Both the position numbers and the translations under genes were made by a program. Of a stretch of 64,000 bases of DNA, positions 38,531 through 47,613 are shown one piece after another; the first letter of the stretch is position 1; every line of letters starts with the position of its first letter. Location of the stretch: the NCBI RefSeq assembly GCF_021655115.1, contig NZ_PPXY01000003.1:1-64000 (forward strand), given 5' to 3'. The notes under the pieces are model-generated. The model saw only the letters and a program-made list of their open reading frames with translations. It was not told where the DNA came from and searched no databases. This DNA is from Clostridium sp. Cult3 (GTDB lineage Bacteria; Bacillota; Clostridia; Tissierellales; Tepidimicrobiaceae).

Positions 38531-39572
38531 CTCCACCCTCCCTCCATTGTCGACGTAAATTAGCTATAAAATCAGGGGGATCTACCTTTGGTGCCCTAGG
38601 ATCTAATAGCCAAGTTTTAGCTTTGTGGGTAGGGCTTACTTGAAAATAGGGAGGTCTTTTAATAAAATCTATTTTCAATGCCTTTTTATTACGTGGAGCA
38701 AAGGCATCACCTTTGATTTCATTAAACAGATTTGGCGGTGTACCCTTTATGGCATACAATAGTTCACCTTTAACCCCTAGTTGAGGCAAAGAAGAAAGCA
38801 ATGCCCATGTGTAGGGATGTTGAGGATTGTAAAACACTTCTTCAGAAGTCCCAATTTCTATGATATCTCCTGCATACATTACTGCAATTCTATCTGCAAT
38901 ATTGGCTACCACCCCCAAATCATGAGTGATGTATATGGTGGTTAGATTGTACTTTTTCTGTAATTCTTTCAATAGATTTAATATTTGAGCCTGAATAGTA
39001 ACATCTAAAGCAGTAGTAGGTTCATCACAGATGAGTATCTTAGGCTTACAGGCAATGGCGATAGCTATTACTACCCTTTGTCTCATGCCTCCTGAAAATT
39101 CATGGGGATATTGGTAGTACCGTTTTTCAGCCTCTGGTATGCCTACATCTTCTAGCATTTGAAGAGTGACTTCTTTTGCCTTATCTCCCTTTAAACCTTG
39201 ATGGAGTATTACCGCTTCTTCCACTTGACTCCCTATGGTCTTTAATGGGTTTAAGGAGGTCATAGGCTCTTGAAATACCATAGCAAATTCTTTACCTCGA
39301 AGGTTTATCCAATCATCTTCTACCTCATAGGTAGCAAGATCCTCTCCTTTATATATTATGCTTCCAGAATCAATCCAACCATTGGTATCTAGTAATCCCA
39401 TGAAGCTTTTAACAAGGACGGATTTACCAGCCCCAGATTCCCCTACAATAGCTAGGCTTTCACCTTCATATAGGTCTAAAGAGGCTTCTCTGATGGCAGT
39501 TAATATATTCCCTCGTAAATTAAATTTAATGACTAAATTTTTTACGGATAGTATGACCTTATCTCTTTTCAT
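38517..39572 (-). CDS. oppD: Oligopeptide ABC transporter ATPase (OppD-like)
   Basis: A 351-residue ATPase: Walker [11 protein letters not shown], signature FSGGMRQRV, Walker [16 protein letters not shown]-loop THDLGV. The OppD/DppD-type C-terminal part ([18 protein letters not shown]) carries few Cys, so the Fe-S set seen in some relatives seems absent. ATG after GGAGGGATATAT. It lies 11 bp after the broken oppC and is followed by oppF. The intact state of oppD and oppF contrasts with the loss of oppA and oppB, suggesting the deletion is recent. Confidence 0.93.
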   Translation of the reverse strand: MKRDKVILSVKNLVIKFNLRGNILTAIREASLDLYEGESLAIVGESGAGKSVLVKSFMGLLDTNGWIDSGSIIYKGEDLATYEVEDDWINLRGKEFAMVFQEPMTSLNPLKTIGSQVEEAVILHQGLKGDKAKEVTLQMLEDVGIPEAEKRYYQYPHEFSGGMRQRVVIAIAIACKPKILICDEPTTALDVTIQAQILNLLKELQKKYNLTTIYITHDLGVVANIADRIAVMYAGDIIEIGTSEEVFYNPQHPYTWALLSSLPQLGVKGELLYAIKGTPPNLFNEIKGDAFAPRNKKALKIDFIKRPPYFQVSPTHKAKTWLLDPRAPKVDPPDFIANLRRQWREGGDEGL

Positions 39573-39583
39573 ATATATCCCTC

Positions 39584-40084
39584 CTAGACATGATTTCTTG
39601 GATCCGCTGCATCAGCAAATACATTACCTATTACATAGAAGGATATGGTGATAAGAGAAAGTACAATAGCTGGAAATATCAATTGATAGCGTAATGCTGG
39701 CACCATCATAACATGTCTACCTTCATTGATTAGGTTTCCTAAGGATGGAATACTGGTAGGAAGACCTAATCCAATATAAGTTAGAAATACTTCAGAACCT
39801 ATGGCAGCTGGAATAGCTAAGGCCATTCTTAACATTATAACGGAAACCAAATAGGGAAGTAAATTTCTAAATATGATCCTTCTAGTAGGGGTTCCTAAAC
39901 ATCTGGAGGCTAAATTGTATTCCCTGTCCCTTATGATGACTATTTGATTCCTAACAAATCTGGCCATGCCTAACCATCCTGTCATGCACATGGCAAATAT
40001 CATAGTGGATACGCTAGGTTTCATGATATAGGTTAATAGTATAAGGACTATGGTAGTAGGAATATTGTTGATTACGATGTGTAT
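39584..40084 (-). pseudogene. oppC: oppC remnant (3' half of oligopeptide permease)
   Basis: The readable frame matches only the second half of an OppC/DppC permease. It begins HIVINNIPTTIVLILLTYI and contains the EAA loop EYNLASRCLGTPTRRIIFRNLLP. It ends correctly with ADAADPRNHV. About the first 150 residues (first helices and periplasmic loop) are missing. Upstream the frame runs directly into the start of an oppA-like gene with no transition. An internal ATG at 40024 could allow a 146-residue fragment, but this would lack several helices. I treat it as a deletion pseudogene; the exact junction lies near 40075-40095. Confidence 0.8.
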
Positions 40085-40185
40085 TCCTGAATTGCAGCTA
40101 TATTTTCTCCAGAGGTTTTTTTACCTCCTGAACATCCAGTCATAAGTACTAACAATGCCATCATCAAAGCTATTAGTCTTTTCAC
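40072..40185 (-). pseudogene. oppA-like lipoprotein remnant (5' end only)
   Basis: GTG at 40185, preceded by GAGGAGGG, opens a lipoprotein signal peptide with lipobox LMTGC, followed by SGGKKTSGENIAAIQ. This matches the start of an extracellular solute-binding protein. The frame stops at 40072 after 37 codons because the body of the gene is missing. The same DNA then continues in another frame as the middle of oppC. All of oppB and most of oppA are gone. The promoter region and ribosome binding site look intact. Confidence 0.75.
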
Positions 40186-40297
40186 ATTATCCCTCCTCAA
40201 TATATTATCTAGATATAAACAACTAACCCCTTTCCAAAAAATCTCTTTTCCATTGAAGTAGTTTTAACCATTGACAAAATATTCTGATAATTTATGC

Positions 40298-40313
40298 TGC
40301 CTAGGGCCTCCCA
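40298..40313 (-). promoter_or_regulatory. Candidate sigma-54 promoter for the opp cluster
   Basis: On the minus strand TGGGAGGCCCTAGGCA offers GG and GC with the required 10-bp spacing between them, about 113 bp before the oppA-like start. The match outside GG/GC is modest, and the motif sits in a short GC-rich palindrome. It is supported mainly by the adjacent sigma-54 activator gene. The rest of 40186-40356 shows no other structure I can name. Confidence 0.35.
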
Positions 40314-40356
40314 GCCCCTCTGTTCAGAATCTTTCCCAATATCCGTATTCATTCTA

Positions 40357-42210
40357 TTATATTTCATATCTCCTTATTTTTTCATAGAGGGTAGTCTTGC
40401 TAATATCTAAAGCTTTCATGGTTTTTTTCTTGTCCCCATCATAATGATCTAAGGCTCTTTGAATCAATTTCTTTTCATAGTTCTGAACAGCTTCTTTTAA
40501 TGGAGTTATTCCCTTAAAATTAGTTTCTTCCTGACCCACATCTATGGCTATATGTTTGGATAATATAGCCTTGCCTTCCGATAGATTAATAGCCCTTTCT
40601 AATATGTTTTCTAACTCCCTTATATTACCTGGCCAATCATATTTAGTAAGTAGGTTCATAGCTTCTGCAGATATTCTCTTATCTTCGCCTCCCACTTCCC
40701 TACATATTCTAGGCAATATTTCATCCACTAATAGGTGAATATCTTCTATTCTCTCCCTTAGGGGAGGTATCCATATGGGAAACACATTGATCCTATAGTA
40801 TAGGTCTTCTCGGAATCTTCCTTCTAACATTTCCTCCTCTAAATTTTTGTTGGTTGCGGCAATGACCCTAATATCTACTTGTACCTTTTCCATTCCTCCT
40901 ACCCTATAGAAAGACTTATCTTGAAGAACTTGCAATAATTTCACCTGTAAATTAGGTGGGATGTCTCCAATTTCATCTAGAAATATGGTTCCTCCATTGG
41001 CCATTTCAAAGTATCCTATTTTTCCTTCCTTCCTAGCACCAGTAAATGCTCCTCTTTCATATCCAAATAGTTCTGATTCCAAAAGGGTACCAGGTATAGC
41101 TCCACAGTTTACATGTATAAAAGGCTTGTCTTTAAATCTGCTATTTTGGTGAATTGATTTTGCTAATACGGTTTTTCCTGTGCCGCTTTCTCCTAGTATT
41201 AATACGGTAGAATTTGTCTTAGAGGCTTTTAGGGCTAGCTTTTTCACATGGTTTATCTCTCTGCTCTCCCCTAATATATTAGGAAAAGCTTTTTCTAAAA
41301 CCTCTTCTTCTTTTAGTTGCCCTTCCATCCTTTCCAAATCCAAAAGAGCTTCGTCCCTTTCGCTGATTATTCTTTTTATTTCCGATATATCTTCTACTTT
41401 TAGTGCAGCACCTATCCTCTTTCCATCCTTATCTACAGCCATCAAGGTGCACATGGTAGGAAATCCATTTATCTCCTTAAATTGGTCTATATAGCTGATA
41501 TTTTCACCTTTGGCCACCCTATAGAATTCATTGATAGTAGTACTGCCTGGATGGATTTCAAATATATTTTTGCCTATAACGTTTAATACTTCCGTGTTTT
41601 CCCCCTTGGCTCTATATTGACCGCCTTTCAATATATCATTTATGCTTTCGCCCCTAGCCGTATAGCCTTGGGCTTGGTAAAATTTCATCTTCTTAGTTCT
41701 TCCGTCTATTAATACCATATGGCCTATAGCATTTATATAGTTCATGGAAAATTTTTCACCATCTACTTCAATGGTAACTATCTTGTTGACAAAATCTATA
41801 CTCACTCCTACATTAATTCCTAGATAATTGGTATTTAGTTTAAAAGTATCTTCTATATTCTCCTTTTTTAAGTATTTATATATAGGAGGAACTCCAGGTT
41901 GATGAAGCAATCCTACAGCTATTAGGGCATCACCTTTTTGTATGTTTTCATCTTCTATTCCCAAACATTTTAGAGATGTGGAGTCTAAATTTCCATCGTC
42001 TCGACCCAAGGAATTGTCTCCAACTATAACAATATCTCCTTTTTTGATTTGACCTTTGCCATGACTTATCTGTTGGTTGTGGGATATACCAAAAATATCC
42101 TTGGCTTTATCATTATATATCTGGATGATTCCATCCTTATCTATGACAATGAAACCCTCGGACATCATATTGGTAAATAGTTTTGTAAAGTATTCAGAAT
42201 TATAAATCAC
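40357..42210 (-). CDS. Sigma-54-dependent transcriptional activator with PAS domains
   Basis: A 617-residue bacterial enhancer-binding protein. PAS domain near the N-terminus (about 5-45: EGFIVIDKDGIIQIYNDKAKDIFG), a middle region with a second PAS-like sensor (about 200-280), then the AAA+ domain from about 310: GESGTGKT, ELFGYERGAFTGARKEG (the GAFTGA loop that contacts sigma-54), FLDEIGDIPP, and RVIAATN. A Fis-type HTH closes it (KKTMKALDISKTTLYEKIRRY). GTG start after AGGGTGATTAG. It lies between the dipeptide epimerase and the opp genes on the same strand and probably controls one or both sets. Confidence 0.95.
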   Translation of the reverse strand: MIYNSEYFTKLFTNMMSEGFIVIDKDGIIQIYNDKAKDIFGISHNQQISHGKGQIKKGDIVIVGDNSLGRDDGNLDSTSLKCLGIEDENIQKGDALIAVGLLHQPGVPPIYKYLKKENIEDTFKLNTNYLGINVGVSIDFVNKIVTIEVDGEKFSMNYINAIGHMVLIDGRTKKMKFYQAQGYTARGESINDILKGGQYRAKGENTEVLNVIGKNIFEIHPGSTTINEFYRVAKGENISYIDQFKEINGFPTMCTLMAVDKDGKRIGAALKVEDISEIKRIISERDEALLDLERMEGQLKEEEVLEKAFPNILGESREINHVKKLALKASKTNSTVLILGESGTGKTVLAKSIHQNSRFKDKPFIHVNCGAIPGTLLESELFGYERGAFTGARKEGKIGYFEMANGGTIFLDEIGDIPPNLQVKLLQVLQDKSFYRVGGMEKVQVDIRVIAATNKNLEEEMLEGRFREDLYYRINVFPIWIPPLRERIEDIHLLVDEILPRICREVGGEDKRISAEAMNLLTKYDWPGNIRELENILERAINLSEGKAILSKHIAIDVGQEETNFKGITPLKEAVQNYEKKLIQRALDHYDGDKKKTMKALDISKTTLYEKIRRYEI

Positions 42211-42221
42211 CTAATCACCCT

Positions 42222-43310
42222 TTAGTCGTATATTACATCTTCCAGTTCGTCGAATCCAAAACCTGGCCTATCCTCCAGCTTTATCTTATATTCCTGGTAT
42301 ATAGCACCTCCCTCAATAGGGTCTTCTGCTAATAGATTGGGACTATCTAGATCGAATTTGGTTATATTCTTCTTACCTCCTGCTAGATGGGTAGCTGCCG
42401 TCAACCCAATTTTGCTTTCCATCATACAGCCAATCATACATTCTACCTGGAAGATCTCCGCTATGTGACATATTTTTAAAGCATTGTGTATTCCTCCAGT
42501 TTTCATCAACTTTATATTTACCATGTCTGCCGCTCTATTTTGTATTATATTTATTGCATCCAAAGGCGAAAAACAACTTTCATCAGCAAGTATAAGGGTA
42601 TTTACATTGTCCCTTACAAATTTTAAACCCTTTAGATCCTTGGCTTTAACCGGTTGTTCTACAAGTTCTATATCCAGATCTAAATCCTCCATATGTCTTA
42701 TGACCATTACCGCTTCCTTAGGAGTCCAACCTTGATTGGCGTCGATTCTAATCTGTCTATCATATCCAACAGCTTTTCGTATAGCCTTTAGCCTTTCTAA
42801 GTCCTTTCTCCAATCCTTGCCTACTTTTATCTTCAAGGTTTCATAGCCTTTCTCAATGGCCTCTAGACTGTCTTCTACCATCTCTTCCGGTTCATTGACA
42901 CTTATGGTTATATCCGTAGTTATTTCATTTCTAAAGCCACCTAATAACTTGTAAACCGGTATATTATATAACTGGCCATACAAATCATATAGTGCCATAT
43001 CTACTGCTGCTTTAGGGCTTGAATTGTTTACTAGGGAATTGTCCAGTATATACATTAGCTCTTCGAAATTTTCTATGGATCTATTCGTTATATTGGGGCC
43101 TATATGCTCCATTATAGCCCATTTAATAGAACCCATAATATCTCCTGTAATAACAGGCGTAATGGCAGCTTCACCATAACCAATATGGCCTGTGTCCGTT
43201 GTAATCTTTACCACTACATTTTCTAATACCTCTACCTCCCTCAAAGCAGTTTTGAAGGGTTTTTTTAATGGGATGCTGATTTCACCTACCTGTACATCTT
43301 TAATTTTCAT
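42222..43310 (-). CDS. Dipeptide epimerase (L-Ala-D/L-Glu epimerase-like, enolase superfamily)
   Basis: A 362-residue muconate-lactonizing-type enolase-superfamily enzyme. Catalytic signatures: LKIKVGKDW (KxK), RIDANQGW (Asp metal ligand), LVEQP (Glu), ILADES (Asp) and NIKLMKTGG (second Lys). The order and spacing match AEEs that interconvert L-Ala-D-Glu and L-Ala-L-Glu during muropeptide recycling. ATG at 43310 lies after AGAGGTGGAGTTTATC; a GTG four codons earlier overlaps that site. It follows the NlpC/P60 gene, the same pairing as ykfB/ykfC in Bacillus, and precedes the sigma-54 activator by 12 bp. Confidence 0.93.
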   Translation of the reverse strand: MKIKDVQVGEISIPLKKPFKTALREVEVLENVVVKITTDTGHIGYGEAAITPVITGDIMGSIKWAIMEHIGPNITNRSIENFEELMYILDNSLVNNSSPKAAVDMALYDLYGQLYNIPVYKLLGGFRNEITTDITISVNEPEEMVEDSLEAIEKGYETLKIKVGKDWRKDLERLKAIRKAVGYDRQIRIDANQGWTPKEAVMVIRHMEDLDLDIELVEQPVKAKDLKGLKFVRDNVNTLILADESCFSPLDAINIIQNRAADMVNIKLMKTGGIHNALKICHIAEIFQVECMIGCMMESKIGLTAATHLAGGKKNITKFDLDSPNLLAEDPIEGGAIYQEYKIKLEDRPGFGFDELEDVIYD

Positions 43311-43393
43311 GATAAACTCCACCTCTATTAATATATTAATAAGATTATACCACTAAGATTCAATTTATCCTAGTATAATATTAAAGCACTGCT

Positions 43394-43415
43394 GTATATC
43401 CCCTAGGGGATATAC
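43394..43415. promoter_or_regulatory. Perfect 22-bp palindrome over the NlpC/P60 stop codon
   Basis: Arm GTATATCCCCT is followed directly by its exact complement, with no loop. It spans the stop codon of the NlpC/P60 gene and lies about 84 bp before the dipeptide epimerase start. An operator is more likely than a terminator, since there is no loop and no T-run. Confidence 0.45.
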
Positions 43416-44758
43416 TCCTTTGCTAAATATACCATCTCAATATAGGTTTTTTCTGATGAGGCTTTAATGTCTACAGGGGTTACAGCGGTTTTCATAACTG
43501 AAATATATTCTAAGCCTCCTTCTGTTTCCTCGTAATAGCCAGCAAACTGATGTATCATATAGTGTTTGCCTTCATGCTGACCTAAATATAGCATAGTATG
43601 GCCTGGCATGTATAGTATGCTAGCTGGAGGCAATGTCTCTAAAGCTTCCAATCCTTCGCCAAGGGTTCTCATAGAGCTAAAGTCATATAGCTTGCCTATA
43701 TTATTTTTTCCTTGGTCTATGGTATTTCTAGGTAACATAATTCCGAAGCTTCTGTGAATATCCATGATGAAAGCTGAGCAGTCCCTGGTGTTGTTCATAC
43801 CACCCCACCCGTATTCTTCGTCTTTAAATTTGAAGGCTTGTAGTAGTATGTTCTCTTTAGTATAAGGTAGATAACCTTGATGGAGGCTATTAGATTTCGC
43901 CAATTCCTTTTCTATAAAAAATAAATTGTCTTTATCTCCTTTTTTAGGGATCAATATCCTATAGCTGTTATCCCCTTCATCTATTAATGGTATTCGAACT
44001 CCCATATCATACAATGTATCGTCTATGGATATCTGCCTGTCTATAACCATTAGAAAATCCTGGCTATGGGTTAGATGAAATATTTCATCCCTGTCTCCTA
44101 GAGCCACATCCTCTTTAGGTATCCAACCTATATAATTGTACGTTCTGCCAAAATACCATAGTCCATCTCTACTTTCCCAGTATAGGATCAAGGGTTCCCA
44201 AGGATAGATGGCTGTTTCCATAAATCTATCAAATTGATAATCGTCTTTTTTGTTATAGGAGGTTTCAAAGGTAGGAAAGGTTCTTATCATGGTCCTATTT
44301 ATAGCAATGCCATATTGAATATGAACCCTGTCCTCAATGGAATCTAAATTCATATTGGATATTAGATGGTTGTAGAAATCCTTATCCATTAAATTTCCAT
44401 TGGAATCATACCTTTCCTCCTTAGGTACTTTGCTCAGGCTTTGTATTAGTGATAGGATATCCTCCTTATCTGCGCTGGCTTCATGTTCTCTTAAATCCAT
44501 CAGGGATTCCTCTTTTTGAAAGCTCCTTTTGTTATATTCTTCTATATCTGTGGAATTCATTAGTAGCTGGTCTTTGGGCTGGATCTTGCTGATCCAAAAT
44601 TCCCCATCTTCAAGGGTTAAAGTTCTTTCATCTATGGGAATATTCATCTCCTCCTCTTCATTATTTTCTTTGAGATATTCCTTAGGTTGGGTTTTTAGTA
44701 GATATATAGCTATAATTAAAAGCACTATAATGGCTATTAGTTTGTACTTGGTTTTCAA
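43403..44758 (-). CDS. NlpC/P60 peptidoglycan endopeptidase with SH3 domains (YkfC-like)
   Basis: A 451-residue extracytoplasmic enzyme: N-terminal membrane anchor or signal (about 5-22), linker, two SH3b-like domains (about 135-300), and a C-terminal NlpC/P60 domain. The domain carries YGWGGMNNTRDCSAFIMDIHRSFGI (catalytic Cys) and PGHTMLYLG (catalytic His). The family cleaves gamma-D-Glu to diamino acid bonds in muropeptides. Start taken as TTG at 44758 because GAGG lies eight bases upstream; GTG at 44767 overlaps that site. First gene of the recycling cluster, followed by the epimerase. Confidence 0.92.
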   Translation of the reverse strand: MKTKYKLIAIIVLLIIAIYLLKTQPKEYLKENNEEEEMNIPIDERTLTLEDGEFWISKIQPKDQLLMNSTDIEEYNKRSFQKEESLMDLREHEASADKEDILSLIQSLSKVPKEERYDSNGNLMDKDFYNHLISNMNLDSIEDRVHIQYGIAINRTMIRTFPTFETSYNKKDDYQFDRFMETAIYPWEPLILYWESRDGLWYFGRTYNYIGWIPKEDVALGDRDEIFHLTHSQDFLMVIDRQISIDDTLYDMGVRIPLIDEGDNSYRILIPKKGDKDNLFFIEKELAKSNSLHQGYLPYTKENILLQAFKFKDEEYGWGGMNNTRDCSAFIMDIHRSFGIMLPRNTIDQGKNNIGKLYDFSSMRTLGEGLEALETLPPASILYMPGHTMLYLGQHEGKHYMIHQFAGYYEETEGGLEYISVMKTAVTPVDIKASSEKTYIEMVYLAKEYIP

Positions 44759-44799
44759 TCCCATCACCTCATACGGCTTGTATTTTGGAGAAAAACTAT

Positions 44800-45717
44800 T
44801 TACAGAAAAATACTTAAGCCTAGCTCCTGGGAAAAGCTTTTGAGTATTCCATAGCCAGCTATGGAATTGCCATATTTGTCTAGGGCAGGCCCATATACCC
44901 CTATGCCATATTTATTAGGTACTGATGCCAATATACCTCCTGCTACACCAGATTTAGATGGTATGCCTACCTCTAAGGCGTATTGTCCACTAAAATCATA
45001 CATGCCACTGGTGGTCATTACAGCCATTACTATGGCTGTTATTTCCTTTGGGCATAGTTGTTCATCTCTATTGATAATTTTACATTTGTTTGCAAAGAAG
45101 GCGCCTATTCTAGCTAAATGGATACAATCTACTTCTATGGAACATTGTTTGAAATAGATATCTAATATCTCCTCTACATCCCCTTCTATTAGCCCTTTAT
45201 CTTTTAACAAATAAGCTATAGCCCTGTTTTTATTGCCGGTCTTTTTTTCCGATAGATATACCTCCTTGTTATAGGATATACTTTCGTCCTCAGTAATATA
45301 TCTAATTAGGTTTAACAACCTAATAAATTTTTCATCTCCTTGCCCCTTTATCAAAGATGTCGTGACTATCGCTCCAGCATTTATCATGGGATTAGAGGGT
45401 TTTTCTCCTTCATATAAATCCAATTTGTAGAAGGAATTAAAGGGTTCGTCGGTAGGTTCCACGCCTACTTTTTCAAACACCCTATCTTTTCCCCGATCCA
45501 TGATAGCTAACATCAAGGATATGACCTTTGATATACTCTGGATGGTAAACTTTTTAGTATAATCTCCACTATGGTAGATATCTCCCTCCATATTCATAAT
45601 GCAAATCCCAATGTCATTGGGATTTGCATTGGATAGGGCTGGTATATAATCGGCCACTTTTCCATACTGAACTAAATATCTATTTTCCTCTATTAATCTA
45701 TCTAATATATTCTCCAT
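44800..45717 (-). CDS. glsA: Glutaminase (GlsA family)
   Basis: A 305-residue serine-dependent beta-lactamase-like glutaminase converting glutamine to glutamate and ammonia. The full family length is present. SxxK motif in FTIQSISKV, then NPMINAGAIVTTSLI, GMYDFSGQYALEVGIPSKSGVAGGI and YGNSIAGYGILK. No STAS or ankyrin extension, as in most bacterial forms. ATG follows GGGGGCTATTAT. It precedes the NlpC/P60 gene by about 40 bp, so it may be cotranscribed; a Glu-handling role alongside the epimerase would make sense but is not proven. Confidence 0.96.
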   Translation of the reverse strand: MENILDRLIEENRYLVQYGKVADYIPALSNANPNDIGICIMNMEGDIYHSGDYTKKFTIQSISKVISLMLAIMDRGKDRVFEKVGVEPTDEPFNSFYKLDLYEGEKPSNPMINAGAIVTTSLIKGQGDEKFIRLLNLIRYITEDESISYNKEVYLSEKKTGNKNRAIAYLLKDKGLIEGDVEEILDIYFKQCSIEVDCIHLARIGAFFANKCKIINRDEQLCPKEITAIVMAVMTTSGMYDFSGQYALEVGIPSKSGVAGGILASVPNKYGIGVYGPALDKYGNSIAGYGILKSFSQELGLSIFL

Positions 45718-45739
45718 ATAATAGCCCCCTTTTTTTCTA

Positions 45740-45922
45740 CTAGTCCCCTATACACAAGGCTACTAACATGAATAACAATATTATTATAGAGATAGCCCTT
45801 GTATAATATAAATATGCATCAGATGGTTCTACATTTTTATACTTCCAACCTTCGCCTATTTTCCATGCAATTTTAGGATTGATTATATTGACTATTAATA
45901 ATAAAATTAACAGTATTTTCAT
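45740..45922 (-). CDS. Small membrane protein (DUF6199-like)
   Basis: A 60-residue protein with two hydrophobic helices. The middle segment WKIGEGWKYKNVEPSDAYLYYTRAISII resembles what I recall of DUF6199 (helix, W-K-Y, E-P-S, R). Function unknown. ATG after AAGGGACAGGACA. It lies between the uridine-kinase-like gene and the glutaminase gene with gaps of 14 and 22 bp on the same strand. Confidence 0.72.
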   Translation of the reverse strand: MKILLILLLIVNIINPKIAWKIGEGWKYKNVEPSDAYLYYTRAISIIILLFMLVALCIGD

Positions 45923-45936
45923 TGTCCTGTCCCTTA

Positions 45937-47601
45937 TCAGTGAATATCAAAATAAGTGCCGCCTACAAACTCTCTTAAAATAGAATTAGGTGGAATTATC
46001 TTTTCATCTTCTATATCCATAAAATAGTTTAAAAACCTCAATAGCCTTTTAGATTCTGAATAGTATATACTGCTGTTGTCTACCGCCTTTAGTAGAGGTA
46101 CTGCATGCTTTTTCAGTACTGATAATTCATAAACTAAGGCTGAATCAAACATGACATCTGCTTCCTCCTGATAGGGGAATATGTTTTTTTCTTCCCCCTT
46201 AGTAACCCCTTCCCATAGCTCAAAGGTTCTAAATACATCGTTTCCTCTAAACATATTGTCTCTTACCATTCTTCTTATAAGTCTAGTATCGGTGGTGGAA
46301 ATCCTATTGTGGGCATCGATATTTAATTGGGTTAGAGCAGATATATATATTTTAAATTTGTTCTTTTCTGGAATGTAGGTAGCTAGTCTAGGATTTAATC
46401 CATGGATTCCCTCTACTATTATGGGATGATCTTTATCTACCTTTATTTTTATACCTGACATTTCAGATTTTCCAGCTATAAAGTTGAACTTAGGTAGTTC
46501 TATTTCTGCTCCTTCTAATAATTTGACTAGGTCTTCGTTGAAACGCTCTAGATCTATGGCTTCTAAGGCTTCAAAATCGTATTCACCCTTTTCATCTAGA
46601 GGAGTTAGTTCTCTATCGACGAAATAATCATCTACTGATATGGATATTGGTCTTTTTCCATTAACCTTTAGGTGAACAGCTAATCTTTGGGCAAAAGTGG
46701 TCTTCCCTGAAGAAGAAGGCCCAGCTATTAATATCATATTTATATCGTCATCTCGGCAAATCATATCGGCTATTTGACCGATTTTTTTCTCGTGTAAGGC
46801 TTCTGATACCCTTATTACTTCATTGATATCTCCATTGTATATCTTCTCGTTTAGCGAACCTACATAGGCCAAATCCAATATATCTGCCCATTCGGTAGCT
46901 TGTTTAAATACCTTGCCTAGTTTTTTCTGCTCTTTGAATTCCGGTAGCTTGTTTTGGCTCTTTCTAGTTGGAAATAGTATGATAATACCTGGATAGTAAT
47001 ACTTTAAGTCAAATACATCTACATAGCCTGTAGAAGGAGCCAAGTATCCATAAAAACCGTCTACATGGTCTCCAATTCTATATATTTGTATTTTTTCCCT
47101 ATCTAAAGTATTGTACAATCTTATCTTGTCCTCATGACCATGTTCCTGAAATAAGGTCATACCTTCTTCATAGGGTACCTTTTCCCTTATAATGGGTAGA
47201 TCCCTTTGGACTATTTCTTTCATCTTGGATTTTATCAACTCTATTTCGCTAAAGTTTATGGATTTGTCCTTTTCCAATTCTGCATACAATCCCTTGCCTA
47301 AAGAATGTTCTATTTTAGCTGTACAATCAGGAAATATTTCCTTACAAGCCATTATGAATACGGCGGAGATAGTCCTTATATAGATTCTATGTCCATCCTT
47401 ATCGCTACTATCCAAAAACTTTATATACATATCCTCTTGTACCTTTTTCCTCATGTGATATATTTCGTTGTTTATCCTTGCTCCCAGGTATCTTTTATAA
47501 TCTTTTCCGTAAACTTCTTTAGATAGTTCCTTTAATGTGGTATCCTTTTGGGCATATACTTCTCCTATGCCTTCTACATAGACTTTTATCTTCTTTCCCA
47601 T
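45937..47601 (-). CDS. Uridine-kinase-like P-loop protein with TGS and threonyl-tRNA-synthetase-like N-terminus
   Basis: A 554-residue protein. About 1-65 resembles TGS, about 70-270 the editing-domain region of threonyl-tRNA synthetase, and about 285-480 a phosphoribulokinase/uridine-kinase domain with Walker A AGPSSSGKTTFA and VDDYFVDR, then DAHNRISTTDTRLIRRMVRD. It is the usual annotation 'nucleoside kinase' in Firmicutes. The phosphate acceptor is not known to me. No complete aminoacylation core is present. Start ATG after GGGGGAATTCAAT. Follows the RluA gene on the same strand by 12 bp. Confidence 0.88.
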   Translation of the reverse strand: MGKKIKVYVEGIGEVYAQKDTTLKELSKEVYGKDYKRYLGARINNEIYHMRKKVQEDMYIKFLDSSDKDGHRIYIRTISAVFIMACKEIFPDCTAKIEHSLGKGLYAELEKDKSINFSEIELIKSKMKEIVQRDLPIIREKVPYEEGMTLFQEHGHEDKIRLYNTLDREKIQIYRIGDHVDGFYGYLAPSTGYVDVFDLKYYYPGIIILFPTRKSQNKLPEFKEQKKLGKVFKQATEWADILDLAYVGSLNEKIYNGDINEVIRVSEALHEKKIGQIADMICRDDDINMILIAGPSSSGKTTFAQRLAVHLKVNGKRPISISVDDYFVDRELTPLDEKGEYDFEALEAIDLERFNEDLVKLLEGAEIELPKFNFIAGKSEMSGIKIKVDKDHPIIVEGIHGLNPRLATYIPEKNKFKIYISALTQLNIDAHNRISTTDTRLIRRMVRDNMFRGNDVFRTFELWEGVTKGEEKNIFPYQEEADVMFDSALVYELSVLKKHAVPLLKAVDNSSIYYSESKRLLRFLNYFMDIEDEKIIPPNSILREFVGGTYFDIH

Positions 47602-47613
47602 ATTGAATTCCCC

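Noticed and set aside
46181-46378. Short open frames antisense to long genes throughout the window
   Set aside because: They lack ribosome binding sites and protein-like composition and are mirror frames of well-supported genes.
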